Shown piece by piece: positions 18,089 through 29,554 of a DNA stretch of 64,000 nucleotides. The DNA is from PALSA-607 sp963737705 (lineage in GTDB: Bacteria; Actinomycetota; Actinomycetes; Acidothermales; Acidothermaceae), in contig CAVTTP010000004.1 in assembly GCA_963737705.1 (NCBI GenBank), forward strand, positions 186,001 through 250,000, given 5' to 3'. Below the pieces are notes generated by a model. It did not search any database and was not told the DNA's origin. It saw only the letters and a list, made by a program, of their open reading frames with translations. A program made the translations under genes and the position numbers. Positions within the stretch are counted from its first letter, which is position 1; every line of letters starts with the position of its first letter.

Positions 18089-19215
18089 ATATCGACATGG
18101 CCGCGTTGCGCAGCCTCGAGCGCGAGAAGGACGTCTCCTTCGATCTGCTCGTCGAGGCGATCGAATCGGCGTTGCTGATTGCCTATCAGCGCACTGAGGG
18201 CGCGAACCCGCATGCGCGAGCAAGCGTCGATCGCAGCACCGGCGAGGTGACGGTCATCGCCATCGAGATGGATGACGACGGCAACCCAATTCGCGAATTC
18301 GAAGACACGCCCCACGACTTCAACCGCATCGCGGCGAGCACGGCCAAGCAGATCATCCTGCAGCGCCTGCGCGATGCCGAACACGAACTGACCTTTGGTG
18401 AGTACGCAGGCCGTGAGGGCGACATCGTCGGCGGCGTCATCCAGCAACAGCACGACTCGCGCAACGTGTTCGTCGACCTCGGCAAGGTCGAGGCCGTATT
18501 GCCCGCGGGCGAGCAGGTGCCGGGCGAGCGCTACGAACACGGCTCCCGGATCCGCTGCTACGTCGTGCAGGTGCATAAGGGTGTTCGCGGTCCGCAGATC
18601 ACCCTGTCGCGGACCCACCCGGGCTGGTCCGCAAGCTGTTCGCCCTTGAGGTGCCGGAGATCGCCGACGGCTCTGTCGAGATCGCGGCGCTCGCTCGTGA
18701 GGCAGGTCATCGCTCGAAGATCGCCGTGCGCTCCAACGTGGCGGGGCTGAACGCCAAGGGTGCCTGCATCGGGCCCCTCGGGCAGCGGGTCCGGGCGGTG
18801 ATGGCCGAGTTGCACGGCGAGAAGATCGACATCGTCGATTGGTCCGACGACCCCGCCGAGTTCGTCGGACATGCGCTCTCGCCGGCCCGTGTCAGTGCGG
18901 TCGAGGTCGTCGATCTGGCCAACCGGTCGGCGCGGGTCACCGTTCCTGACTACCAACTCTCGCTGGCGATCGGTCGCGAAGGACAGAACGCTCGGCTGGC
19001 GGCTCGGCTGACCGGCTGGCGCATCGACATCCGCTCTGACAACCCGGCAGCGCCAGAGACTGTCATTGCCCTCGATCCGGACTCTCCCGTCGACGGAGTT
19101 CTTCCCGATGGCGACGCCGTGCGCCGACGCTGCCTCTCGGGCCGGCGCCGACGCTGCCTCTCGGGCCGGCGCCGCGAGGTCCACGCGTGGCGAACCAAGC
19201 GCGCCGAGGGGGTAG
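18085..19215 (+). pseudogene. nusA: Transcription factor NusA, frameshifted as sequenced
   Basis: Essential RNA-polymerase pausing/antitermination factor. The N-terminal domain and S1 domain (residues about 1-178, ending ITLSRTHPG) are in one frame. The remainder of the protein continues in another frame from LVRKLFALEVPEIADGSVEIAAL through both KH domains to LAARLTGWRIDIRSD. One base is missing near 18622-18624 (GGGCTGG where a codon-preserving GGNCTGG is expected). Beyond 19080 the second frame would run to 19574 through all of ylxR in an unlikely Arg/Cys-rich sequence, whereas the original frame gives an Ala-rich tail ending at TAG 19213-19215, so a second indel near 19100-19120 is possible. 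A sequencing error in an otherwise intact gene is the likeliest explanation. Confidence 0.8.
19121..19168 (+). repeat. 24-bp perfect tandem duplication at the nusA 3' end
   Basis: Two identical 24-bp units (19121-19144 and 19145-19168), followed by the first six bases of a third. Length is a multiple of three, so it would add eight residues to the NusA tail. Confidence 0.9.
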
Positions 19216-19222
19216 ACTCGGC

Positions 19223-19507
19223 GTGGCCGAACGCGTTGGGCCCATGCGATCGTGCGTGGGATGCAAGAAGCGGGCGGCCAAGTCCGACCTTCTGCGTCTC
19301 GCAGTGGTCCGGGTCGACGAGGAGTTCCGCGTCGTTCCCGATCCACGCGGGCAGCTTTCGGGCCGGGGCGCCTCGTTGCATCCCGATCCGCACTGCCTTG
19401 ATCTCGCCGAGCGACGTCGGGCGTTCCCCAGGGCGTTTCGCCTGCCGGGCCCGCTCGATTCCACCGCTGTGCGGGAGCACCTGGAAGGCTCGGCAGCGTT
19501 GCAGTAG
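19223..19507 (+). CDS. ylxR: YlxR/RnpM family RNA-binding protein
   Basis: A 94-residue protein of the YlxR (DUF448) family with the signatures MRSCVGCKKR near the start and DPRGQLSGRGASLHPDPHCL. Homologues bind RNA; in Bacillus the protein (RnpM) modulates RNase P. The gene sits between nusA and infB as usual. GTG 19223 is preferred; GTG 19187 or ATG 19244 are alternatives. Its stop region is duplicated (see 19495-19524). Confidence 0.85.
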   Translation: MAERVGPMRSCVGCKKRAAKSDLLRLAVVRVDEEFRVVPDPRGQLSGRGASLHPDPHCLDLAERRRAFPRAFRLPGPLDSTAVREHLEGSAALQ

Positions 19508-19524
19508 GAAGCGTTGCAGTAGGA
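19495..19524 (+). repeat. 15-bp tandem duplication across the ylxR stop
   Basis: Two identical 15-bp units ending in TTGCAGTAGGA (19495-19509, 19510-19524). Both carry the TAG stop in the same frame (19505 and 19520). Confidence 0.9.
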
Positions 19525-19611
19525 GCAGTGCCGCACTAGTCGTTGAACAGGAAGCAGGTCGAGCGAGTCGATGAGCCGTCAATGAGTGCGCAGCGATGAG
19601 TAAGTAACAAC

Positions 19612-19644
19612 GGCCCGGGTTCGACCAGATCGATCACCCGGGCC
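19612..19644 (+). promoter_or_regulatory. Stem-loop immediately before the infB ribosome site
   Basis: A perfect 9-bp stem (GGCCCGGGT at 19612-19620 with ACCCGGGCC at 19636-19644) around a 15-base loop ends one or two bases before AGGAGACGGGAG, the infB ribosome site. It may set infB translation or be a processing/termination structure after ylxR. Confidence 0.6.
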
Positions 19645-19660
19645 AGGAGACGGGAGTCAC

Positions 19661-22510
<2,850 letters not shown>

Positions 22511-22528
22511 TGCGGTGGGTGGCCTTCG

Positions 22529-22584
22529 TGCCGATGCTCTTCCTTGGCCTGCTTCGCTTTATGGCCCTCGGAAGAGCATTGGCA
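22529..22584 (+). terminator. Long inverted repeat after infB
   Basis: A 15-bp stem with one mismatch (22529-22543 with 22570-22584), extended inside by GGCC/GGCC, starts 19 bases after the infB stop. A second small hairpin (22586-22602) follows. No U-tract. Likely a terminator, attenuator or RNase processing site separating infB from the DUF503-rbfA-truB genes. Confidence 0.65.
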
Positions 22585-22657
22585 CTGCGGCCCCGCTCCG
22601 CACGGACCCGCGCCTTCCCTTTCGAACCGCTCAATCACTAAAGAGGCGGAAGAGCAC

Positions 22658-22951
22658 ATGTTTGCCGGCGTTCTGCAGATTGATTTGCTTCTGGGAGATG
22701 TGCACTCGCTCAAAGAGAAACGCAGCATCATCCGCCCGATCGTTGCTGACGTTCGGAAGCGGTTTGAGGTTTCTGTGGCGGAGACAGGGCATCTTGATTT
22801 GCATCGGCGGGCGCTCGTTGGGGTAGCTGTTGTTGGTTCTACGGCAGCGCATTGTGTTGAGGTTCTTGATGGTTGCGAGCGACTTGTTGCTTCGCGACCG
22901 GAAGTTGAAGTGCTGTCGGCCCGGCAGCGGCTCTTTGGACCGGAAGACTGA
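22658..22951 (+). CDS. DUF503 (YlxP-like) small protein
   Basis: A 97-residue protein with the family N-terminus MFAGVLQIDLLLGDVHSLKEKRSIIRPI. YlxP/DUF503 genes are regularly found between infB and rbfA; function is not established, with a link to translation or RNA suggested by context. ATG 22658 is preceded by AAGAGG; an earlier in-frame ATG at 22544 lies within the intergenic hairpin and is rejected. Confidence 0.88.
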   Translation: MFAGVLQIDLLLGDVHSLKEKRSIIRPIVADVRKRFEVSVAETGHLDLHRRALVGVAVVGSTAAHCVEVLDGCERLVASRPEVEVLSARQRLFGPED

Positions 22952-22967
22952 CTGAAGAGGATGAGTG

Positions 22968-23399
22968 ATGACTGACCACGCGCGCGCACGCAAGTTGGCC
23001 GACCGCATTCGGGTTGTCGTAGCCGAGACGCTCGAGCGGCAGGTGAAGGACCCACGCCTGGGCTTCATTACCATCACCGACGCTCGGGTTACCGGTGACC
23101 TGCACGACGCGACTGTGTTCTACACCGTGTTGGGTGACGACAGTGCCCGCGCCGAGACCGCCGCGGCTCTCGAGAGCGCTCGCGGGGTGTTGCGTTCTGA
23201 GGTCGGTAAGCAGACACAGGTGCGGTTCACACCGACACTCACGTTCGTGCTCGACGGAGTGCTCGACAACGTGCAGCACATTGACGAACTGCTCGCCAAA
23301 GCGCGCGAGGCTGACGCGGCGGTGCACGAGGCCGCGACGCACGCGGTCCCGGCGGGCGACGCCGATCCGTACCGCGTCACGCCGGGTGCGGCGGAGTAA
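22968..23399 (+). CDS. rbfA: Ribosome-binding factor A
   Basis: Single KH-fold 30S maturation factor, 143 residues, with RARKLADRIRVVVAETLERQVKDPRLGFITITDARVT and the C-terminal DNVQHIDELLAKARE. ATG 22968 has GAAGAGGA 7 bases upstream; GTG 22965 immediately before is a possible alternative. A five-codon ATG..TGA frame (22961-22975) overlaps the start. The stop abuts the truB GTG. Confidence 0.93.
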   Translation: MTDHARARKLADRIRVVVAETLERQVKDPRLGFITITDARVTGDLHDATVFYTVLGDDSARAETAAALESARGVLRSEVGKQTQVRFTPTLTFVLDGVLDNVQHIDELLAKAREADAAVHEAATHAVPAGDADPYRVTPGAAE

Positions 23400-24311
23400 G
23401 TGCCCGAGGGCACGGCCGGCGCACGGACTGAGCCGCAGCGCGGCGGAGTAGTGATTGTCGACAAGCCGGGCGGCCTCACTTCGCACGATGTGGTCGCCCG
23501 TGTCCGACGGTTGGCCGGGACGCGTCGCGTCGGGCACGCCGGCACGCTCGACCCGATGGCTACCGGCGTGTTGCTGGTCGGCGTCGGGAGGGCTACCCGG
23601 TTGCTTGGCCACTTGGCTGCGCACGACAAGGACTATCTGGCGACGATGCGCCTGGGCGTGACGACGTCGACCGACGACGCGCAGGGTGAGCCGCTCGTCC
23701 GCACACCGGCCGATCAACTGGCTGCCACGGACGTTGTCGCGGCGATGAAGTCCTTCACCGGCGAGGTCGAGCAGCGGCCGCCTGCCGTCAGCGCGATCAA
23801 GGTCGATGGCGTGCGTGCGTACACCCGGGCGCGATCGGGCGAGGACGTCGTGCTCGCTCTTCGCCGCGTGACGGTCAGCAGGTTCGAGGCGACTGCCTTC
23901 CGCCCAGACCTTGACCTGGGGGTGCTCGATGTCGACGTCGAAGTCACCTGCTCCTCAGGGACCTACATCCGCGCTCTCGCACGAGATGTCGGCGCCGCTC
24001 TCGGCGTCGGTGGCCATCTGAGCGCATTGCGCCGGACGAGAGTCGGAGCGTTCGACCTGACCGGTGCACGGACCCTCGGCGAACTCGAGGCGGACTTCAC
24101 TCTGACGCCCCTCGACATCGTCGCGGCGAGCGCTTTCGTTCGGCGCGACCTTGACGCCGATCAGGCGCTCGCGCTCTCGCATGGGGCCAAGCTTCCGGCG
24201 TCCGGCATGAGTAGCGAACCGGTTGCCGCGTTCGGACCGGACGGCGCGCTGGTTGCGCTCTTGGAGGACCGCGGCGACATCGCACGCGCGCTCGCCGTCT
24301 TTGTTGGCTGA
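23400..24311 (+). CDS. truB: tRNA pseudouridine(55) synthase TruB
   Basis: Makes pseudouridine 55 in tRNA T-loops; 303 residues. The catalytic Asp is residue 51 in VGHAGTLDPMATGVLLVG; KDYLATMRLGVTTSTDDAQGE and EVTCSSGTYIRALARDVG are also diagnostic. The start GTG directly follows the rbfA TAA. Confidence 0.95.
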   Translation: MPEGTAGARTEPQRGGVVIVDKPGGLTSHDVVARVRRLAGTRRVGHAGTLDPMATGVLLVGVGRATRLLGHLAAHDKDYLATMRLGVTTSTDDAQGEPLVRTPADQLAATDVVAAMKSFTGEVEQRPPAVSAIKVDGVRAYTRARSGEDVVLALRRVTVSRFEATAFRPDLDLGVLDVDVEVTCSSGTYIRALARDVGAALGVGGHLSALRRTRVGAFDLTGARTLGELEADFTLTPLDIVAASAFVRRDLDADQALALSHGAKLPASGMSSEPVAAFGPDGALVALLEDRGDIARALAVFVG

Positions 24312-24369
24312 CAAGATGGGACGCTGAACTCCCCAACGGGAGATTCGGAATGAGGGAGGTGCGGTCTCG

Positions 24370-25317
24370 GTGCAGGTTTGGCGGGACGGCACCGGCGGCG
24401 TGCCTGCCGATGCAGGCCGTACCGTCGTCACCATCGGCGTTTTCGACGGCGTGCACCGTGGCCATCAACGCATCGTCTACCGCGCGCTGGCCCGTGCGGC
24501 GGAGCTCCGGCTGCCGGGCGTCGCGGTCACCTTTGAGCCGATGCCCGAATCAGTCGTGCGGCCAGCCGACAAGCCGCCGCTGCTGACCACCCTGCCACGG
24601 CGCCTGGAGTTGCTCGGCGAGCTCGGCCTCGACGCTACTTACGTCATCGATTTCACCAAGGAGTTCTCAGAGCGTTCGCCCGAGGAGTTTGTGCAGACCG
24701 TTCTGGTCGACAAGCTGCGGGCGGTCGACATCGTGGTCGGTTCGAACTTTCGGTTCGGACGGCGGGCAGCGGGCGATGTGGCGACGCTCGCCGAAATTGG
24801 CAGCACGGCCGGGTTCATGGTCGACCCGATCCAGCTCGCCGGGCCGATCTCAGAACCCGACAGCGACGCAGCCTCGAAGGTGTTCTCGTCGAGCTGGATT
24901 CGCGAGCGGATCGCCGCGGGAGACGTCGAGGCCGCCGCAGAAGCGCTCGGCCGGCCGTACCGGTTGGAGGGCACCGTCATCCACGGCGACCATCGGGGGC
25001 GCGAACTGGGCTACCCGACCGCCAACCTTGAGGTGGCGAACGACCTCGCGATTCCGGCCGATGGGGTTTACGCCGGCTGGCTGAACGACATGCCGGCCGC
25101 TATCTCGATCGGGACCAACCCCACCTTTGGCGGTACCAGTCGGCGCGTCGAGGCCTACGCGATCGACCAGGTTGGGCTCGACCTCTACGGGGCGACCGTC
25201 ACGCTCGACTTCGTCGCCAGGGTGCGGCCCATGGTGACCTTCGACAGCGTCGATGCCCTGGTGGCTCAGATGGGCAACGACGTCGAGGAGTCGCGGCGGC
25301 GCCTGGCTCGCGGCTGA
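24370..25317 (+). CDS. ribF: Bifunctional riboflavin kinase/FAD synthetase
   Basis: Converts riboflavin to FMN and FMN to FAD; 315 residues. N-terminal nucleotidyltransferase domain with VTIGVFDGVHRGHQ and FGRRAAGDVATL, then SSSWIRERIAAGDVEAA, then the C-terminal kinase domain beginning GTVIHGDHRGRELGYPTANL. Standard position between truB and rpsO in actinobacteria. Confidence 0.95.
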   Translation: MQVWRDGTGGVPADAGRTVVTIGVFDGVHRGHQRIVYRALARAAELRLPGVAVTFEPMPESVVRPADKPPLLTTLPRRLELLGELGLDATYVIDFTKEFSERSPEEFVQTVLVDKLRAVDIVVGSNFRFGRRAAGDVATLAEIGSTAGFMVDPIQLAGPISEPDSDAASKVFSSSWIRERIAAGDVEAAAEALGRPYRLEGTVIHGDHRGRELGYPTANLEVANDLAIPADGVYAGWLNDMPAAISIGTNPTFGGTSRRVEAYAIDQVGLDLYGATVTLDFVARVRPMVTFDSVDALVAQMGNDVEESRRRLARG

Positions 25318-25344
25318 GCGGCGCTGGGAGATTCGTAGCGCCGC
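25318..25344 (+). terminator. Hairpin after ribF
   Basis: An 8-bp perfect stem (GCGGCGCT 25318-25325 with AGCGCCGC 25337-25344) and 11-base loop directly following the ribF stop, without a U-run. Confidence 0.5.
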
Positions 25345-25356
25345 GTGGTCCGGTGG

Positions 25357-25362
25357 TAACGT
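25357..25362 (+). promoter_or_regulatory. Candidate rpsO -10 box
   Basis: TAACGT would start transcription near 25370, giving a leader of about 80 nt. An ATG lies exactly 9 bases from its end, so a leaderless upstream frame is also conceivable. Confidence 0.35.
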
Positions 25363-25386
25363 GACTGCAATGCCGGTCGCGTACCG

Positions 25387-25430
25387 GTGTGTGTCTTCCT
25401 GCCCTCGTGACTCGGACCGAGGGCGCACAC
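25387..25430 (+). promoter_or_regulatory. rpsO leader stem-loop
   Basis: Nested hairpin: outer GTGTG/CACAC (25387-25391 with 25426-25430) and inner GCCCTCG/CGAGGGC (25401-25407 with 25418-25424), ending about 12 bases before the AAAGGAG ribosome site. S15 represses its own mRNA through leader structure in several bacteria, so this is a candidate S15 control element. Confidence 0.5.
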
Positions 25431-25451
25431 AAAGCACTGAAAAGGAGTCCC

Positions 25452-25721
25452 GTGGCGCTCGACACCGCGACAAAGAACTCGATTCTGGCCGAATACGGCA
25501 CCAGCGAGGGCGACACTGGATCTCCCGAGGCGCAGGTGGCGATGCTTTCCAAGCGGATCGCCGACCTGACCGAACACCTCAAGGTGCACAAGCACGACCA
25601 CCACAGCCGCCGCGGCCTCTTGCTGCTCGTGGGCCGTCGTCGTCGCCTGCTCAAGTACCTCGCTGCCAAGGACATCACCCGCTACCGCACGCTGATCGAG
25701 CGTCTGGGTCTGCGTCGATAG
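25452..25721 (+). CDS. rpsO: 30S ribosomal protein S15
   Basis: Full-length 89-residue S15 with TGSPEAQVAMLSKRIADLTEHL, HDHHSRRGLLLLVGRRRRLL and the C-terminal YRTLIERLGLRR. GTG start with a strong AAAGGAG site. Followed by a hairpin and then pnp, the usual bacterial order. Confidence 0.97.
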   Translation: MALDTATKNSILAEYGTSEGDTGSPEAQVAMLSKRIADLTEHLKVHKHDHHSRRGLLLLVGRRRRLLKYLAAKDITRYRTLIERLGLRR

Positions 25722-25728
25722 TGGGACT

Positions 25729-25761
25729 GAAGCGATCGGGCCTCCGCTGGCCGATCGCTTC
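25729..25761 (+). terminator. rpsO terminator
   Basis: An 11-bp perfect stem (25729-25739 with 25751-25761) and 11-base loop, 7 bases after the rpsO stop, followed by TTCGTAGT rather than a clean U-run. Confidence 0.65.
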
Positions 25762-25976
25762 TTCGTAGTACCGCGCCAGCTGGAACCCCAGCTGCGCGCA
25801 CGCTCTCACCGATATGGGAGCCCGAACGAGCGCCGCCTGGCCGGTCCTCGGTAGTGGTTTCCGGGCGTGAGCCGCACGGCGAAAGTGGCCGGAGCGCGCA
25901 GCCCCGGGAACTTCGATCGAAGACCGGCAAAGAATGCCGGGCTCGGCGGGTTCCACGACAACCCTTTGGAGGGTTC
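25762..25976 (+). promoter_or_regulatory. Leader region of pnp
   Basis: About 215 bases without a gene, ending in GGAGGG before the pnp GTG. A small hairpin CCGGC/GCCGG sits at 25924-25940. Actinobacterial pnp leaders are known to carry a conserved 'actino-pnp' RNA; I could not confirm the motif by eye. Confidence 0.35.
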
Positions 25977-28211
25977 GTGGCTGACCACGAGATCACCGCC
26001 GCTGACGCTGTCATAGACAACGGCAAGTTCGGCACCCGCACGATTCGTTTCGAGACCGGCAAGCTGGCTCGCCAGGCCGCCGGTTCCGCTGTTGCCTACT
26101 TCGGCGACAGCATGTTGCTGTCGGCGACCACCGCCAGCAAGGCACCGAAAGACCAGTTCGACTTCTTCCCCTTGACGGTTGACGTCGAGGAGCGGATGTA
26201 CGCCGTGGGTCGCATCCCCGGCTCGTTCTTCCGTCGCGAAGGACGTCCCAGCGAAGACGCGATCCTGACCTGTCGGCTAACCGACCGGCCGCTTCGCCCG
26301 AGCTTCGTCAAGGGCCTGCGTAACGAGGTGCAGGTCGTCATCACCGTCCTGGCGCTCGACCCCGACCACCTCTACGACGTCATCGCGATCAACGCAGCGT
26401 CGATGTCGACCCAGCTTGCCGGGCTGCCGTTCAGCGGTCCGATCGGTGCGGTGCGGGTCGCGCACATCGACGGCCAGTGGGTCGCCTTCCCGTACCACTC
26501 CGAGCTCGAGCGGGCTACCTTCGACATGGTCGTCGCCGGCCGGGTGCTGCCTGACGGTGACGTCGCGATCATGATGGTCGAAGCCGAGGCAACGGCTAAC
26601 ACGTTCGGCCTGGTGCGTGACGGCGCGACCGCCCCCACTGAGGAGGTCGTGGCTCAAGGCCTCGAGGCTTCGAAGGCGTTCATCAAGATCCTCTGCGAAG
26701 CCCAGCTGAAGGTCGCGGCAGGTGCGGCGAAGCCGACCGCCGACTTCCCGGTGTTCCTGGAGTACCAGGACGACGTCTACGCGGCGGTGTCGGCGGCAGT
26801 CAGCTCCGAGCTCGCACAGGCGATGACCATCGTGAGCAAGGCCGACCGCGAGGCCGAACTCGACCGCGTGAAGGCGTTGGCAACAGAGAAGGTGGCCGGC
26901 CAGTTCGAAGGTCGCGAGAAGGAGATCGGCGGCGCGTTCCGGTCGCTGACCAAGACGGTCGTGCGCGAGCGGGTCATCCGCGACAAGGTGCGCATCGACG
27001 GCCGCGGGCTCACCGACATCCGGCCGCTGTCAGCCGAGATCGACGTGCTGCCTCGGGTGCACGGTTCTGCGCTGTTCGAGCGCGGCGAGACGCAGATCCT
27101 TGGCGTCACGACACTGAACATGCTGCGCATGGAGCAGCAGCTCGACACGCTGGCTCCGGAGACTCGCAAGCGCTACATGCACAACTACAACTTCCCGCCG
27201 TACTCGACCGGTGAGACCGGTCGCGTCGGTTCACCGAAGCGGCGCGAGATCGGGCACGGCGCCCTCGCCGAGCGCGCGCTCGTCCCCGTGTTGCCGTCGC
27301 GTGAAGACTTCCCTTACGCGATCCGGCAGGTGTCCGAGGCGCTCGGCTCCAACGGTTCTACGTCAATGGGTTCGGTGTGTGCCTCGACCATGGCGCTGTA
27401 CGCCTCCGGTGTGCCGTTGCGCGCACCGGTGGCCGGCATCGCGATGGGACTCATCTCCGACACCGTCGACGGGCAGACGCAGTACGTCACCCTGACCGAC
27501 ATCCTCGGTGCCGAGGACGCCTACGGCGACATGGACTTCAAGGTCGCCGGTACTCGCGAGTTCGTGACAGCGCTGCAGCTCGACACCAAGCTCGATGGCA
27601 TCCCGGCGTCGGTTCTTGCCGGCGCTTTGACTCAGGCGCGCGAGGCTCGGTTCACGATCCTCGACGTGATGGCGAAGGCCATCAGCGGTCCTGCGGAGAT
27701 GTCGAAGTTCGCGCCGCGGATCATCACCATCAAGATCCCGGTCGACCAGATCGGTGCGGTCATCGGTCCCAAGGGCAAGATGATCAACCAGATCCAGGAC
27801 GAAACCGGCGCCGAGATCACCATCGAAGACGACGGCACGATCTACATCGGTGCGACCGATGGACCGAAGGCTGAAGCCGCTCGCGCGCAGATCAACGCGA
27901 TCGCGAACCCGACGATGCCCGAGGTTGGCGAGCGCTACCTCGGCACCGTGGTGAAAACCACGGCGTTCGGTGCGTTCATCTCCCTCGTTCCTGGCAAGGA
28001 CGGTTTGCTGCACATCTCCGAGCTCCGCAAGATCTCTGGGGGCAAGCGGGTCGAGAACGTCGACGACGTGGTCAAGGTCGGCGACAAGATCCAGGTCGAG
28101 ATCAAGGAAATCGACCCGAGAGGCAAGCTGTCACTGGTGCCGGTCGTCGAGGGCGATGGTGCTGGTGCTGGCCAGGGTTCGGCCGATGCTTCGGTGGGCG
28201 CACACGAGTGA
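25977..28211 (+). CDS. pnp: Polyribonucleotide nucleotidyltransferase (PNPase)
   Basis: Phosphorolytic 3'-5' exoribonuclease, 744 residues with GTG 25977 (ADHEITAADAVIDNGKFGTRTIRFETG). Two RNase PH domains joined by a helical domain, then KH (VDQIGAVIGPKGKMINQIQDETG) and S1 (YLGTVVKTTAFGAFISLVPGKDGLLHISEL) domains. The in-frame ATG at 25854 is rejected: the extra 41 residues are unlike any PNPase and the GTG has GGAGGG upstream. The stop overlaps the next start (GTGA). Confidence 0.96.
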   Translation: MADHEITAADAVIDNGKFGTRTIRFETGKLARQAAGSAVAYFGDSMLLSATTASKAPKDQFDFFPLTVDVEERMYAVGRIPGSFFRREGRPSEDAILTCRLTDRPLRPSFVKGLRNEVQVVITVLALDPDHLYDVIAINAASMSTQLAGLPFSGPIGAVRVAHIDGQWVAFPYHSELERATFDMVVAGRVLPDGDVAIMMVEAEATANTFGLVRDGATAPTEEVVAQGLEASKAFIKILCEAQLKVAAGAAKPTADFPVFLEYQDDVYAAVSAAVSSELAQAMTIVSKADREAELDRVKALATEKVAGQFEGREKEIGGAFRSLTKTVVRERVIRDKVRIDGRGLTDIRPLSAEIDVLPRVHGSALFERGETQILGVTTLNMLRMEQQLDTLAPETRKRYMHNYNFPPYSTGETGRVGSPKRREIGHGALAERALVPVLPSREDFPYAIRQVSEALGSNGSTSMGSVCASTMALYASGVPLRAPVAGIAMGLISDTVDGQTQYVTLTDILGAEDAYGDMDFKVAGTREFVTALQLDTKLDGIPASVLAGALTQAREARFTILDVMAKAISGPAEMSKFAPRIITIKIPVDQIGAVIGPKGKMINQIQDETGAEITIEDDGTIYIGATDGPKAEAARAQINAIANPTMPEVGERYLGTVVKTTAFGAFISLVPGKDGLLHISELRKISGGKRVENVDDVVKVGDKIQVEIKEIDPRGKLSLVPVVEGDGAGAGQGSADASVGAHE

Positions 28212-29554
28212 GCCCACGTCAGCTGACCGAACAGAAGCCCGGTAGTACCAAGACGCTCATTCCTGGCCTGGACGGCGCGGTGGTCCGCCGCACCGTCCTG
28301 CCAGGGGGTCTTCGGGTCATCACCGAGGCGATGCCGACCGTGCGTTCCGTCTCGTTCGGTGTGTGGGTCGGTGTCGGCTCGCGCGACGAGACACCCGCTC
28401 TGGCCGGCAGCTCGCACTATCTCGAGCACGTGTTGTTCAAGGGCACCAAGCGCCGCGACGCGTTGGAGATCTCGGCCGCGCTCGACGCGGTCGGTGGCGA
28501 GATGAACGCGTTCACGTCGAAGGAATACACCTGCTTCTATGCGCGTGTTCTCGACAACGATCTGCCGCTCGCTGTCGACGTCATCTCCGACATGATGACG
28601 TCGTCGGTCGTGCGCTCCTCAGATGTCGACTCTGAACGCGGCGTCATTCTCGAAGAGATCGCGATGCACGAAGACGACCCCGGCGACGTCGTCCACGACG
28701 CATTTGCAGAGGCGTTGTTCGGTGACACGCCGCTGGGTCGGCCGATCCTCGGCACGGTCGCATCGATCAACGCGCTGCAGCGCAGCGCTATTCACGGTTA
28801 CTACCGGCGCAGGTACCGGCCCGAGAACATGGTCATCGCTGCCGCCGGCAACCTCGACCACGCCAAGGTCGTGCGCCTCGTGGCGAAGGCGTTCGGCGAG
28901 ATGCTGAACGACGACGCGCAGATCGACCGCAAGCCGTCGCCGCCGCGCGTGGGTGGTCGGCCGCCGGCGTCGCGTTCTGGTGTGTCGGTGGTTCAGCGGC
29001 CGACAGAGCAAGCGCACCTGGTGCTCGGCGTTCCCGCGTTTTCGCGCGTCGACGAACGCCGCTTCGCCCTCGGGGTGTTGAACGGCGCTCTGGGTGGCGG
29101 CATGAGTTCGCGCTTGTTCCAAGAGATCCGCGAGAAGCGCGGCCTGGCCTACTCCGTGTACAGCTACGCAGCACATCACGCCGAGACCGGCATGTTCGGT
29201 GTGTACGCCGGTTGCCAGCCTGCGAAAGCGGCCGAAGTGCTCGATATCTGTCGCGTGCAGCTCGATCTTGTCGCCCGCGGCGGCATCACCGCCGAGGAGC
29301 TTTCCCGTGGCAAGGGACAGCTCGCCGGCGCGCTCGTACTCGGGCTCGAAGACACCGGTTCGCGCATGAGTCGTCTCGGAAAGGCCGAACTCGTCTATGG
29401 CGAGTTGCTCACGGTCGACGAGTTGCTCGCCCGCATCGATGCGGTGACGCTCGAGCAGGTGCGCGACGTGGCCGAGACGGTGCTGACGGCGAAGCAGACT
29501 CTTGCTGTCATCGGCCCGTTCGATGATGATGCGTTCGCGGACGCCGTTGCATGA
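28208..29554 (+). CDS. M16 family zinc peptidase
   Basis: Insulinase/processing-peptidase family, 448 residues. The inverted zinc motif HYLEH is in SSHYLEHVLFKGTKRRDALE and the distal glutamate in ERGVILEEIAMHEDDP. The second M16 lobe follows (HLVLGVPAFSRVDERR). Cleaves small peptides or damaged proteins; exact substrate unknown. This pnp-M16-dapB order is common in actinobacteria. Its TGA overlaps the first micro-ORF ATG of the repeat array that follows. Confidence 0.93.
   Translation: MSPRQLTEQKPGSTKTLIPGLDGAVVRRTVLPGGLRVITEAMPTVRSVSFGVWVGVGSRDETPALAGSSHYLEHVLFKGTKRRDALEISAALDAVGGEMNAFTSKEYTCFYARVLDNDLPLAVDVISDMMTSSVVRSSDVDSERGVILEEIAMHEDDPGDVVHDAFAEALFGDTPLGRPILGTVASINALQRSAIHGYYRRRYRPENMVIAAAGNLDHAKVVRLVAKAFGEMLNDDAQIDRKPSPPRVGGRPPASRSGVSVVQRPTEQAHLVLGVPAFSRVDERRFALGVLNGALGGGMSSRLFQEIREKRGLAYSVYSYAAHHAETGMFGVYAGCQPAKAAEVLDICRVQLDLVARGGITAEELSRGKGQLAGALVLGLEDTGSRMSRLGKAELVYGELLTVDELLARIDAVTLEQVRDVAETVLTAKQTLAVIGPFDDDAFADAVA

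Noticed and set aside
18651..19574. The second nusA frame extended to 19574 as a real protein end
   Set aside because: Past the KH2 domain it runs antagonistically through ylxR as Arg/Cys/Ser-rich sequence; YlxR itself is well conserved in another frame.
25371..25768. Leaderless upstream frame starting at an ATG in the rpsO leader
   Set aside because: The frame overlaps rpsO completely and encodes low-complexity Arg/Gln-rich sequence; kept only as a note on the promoter.
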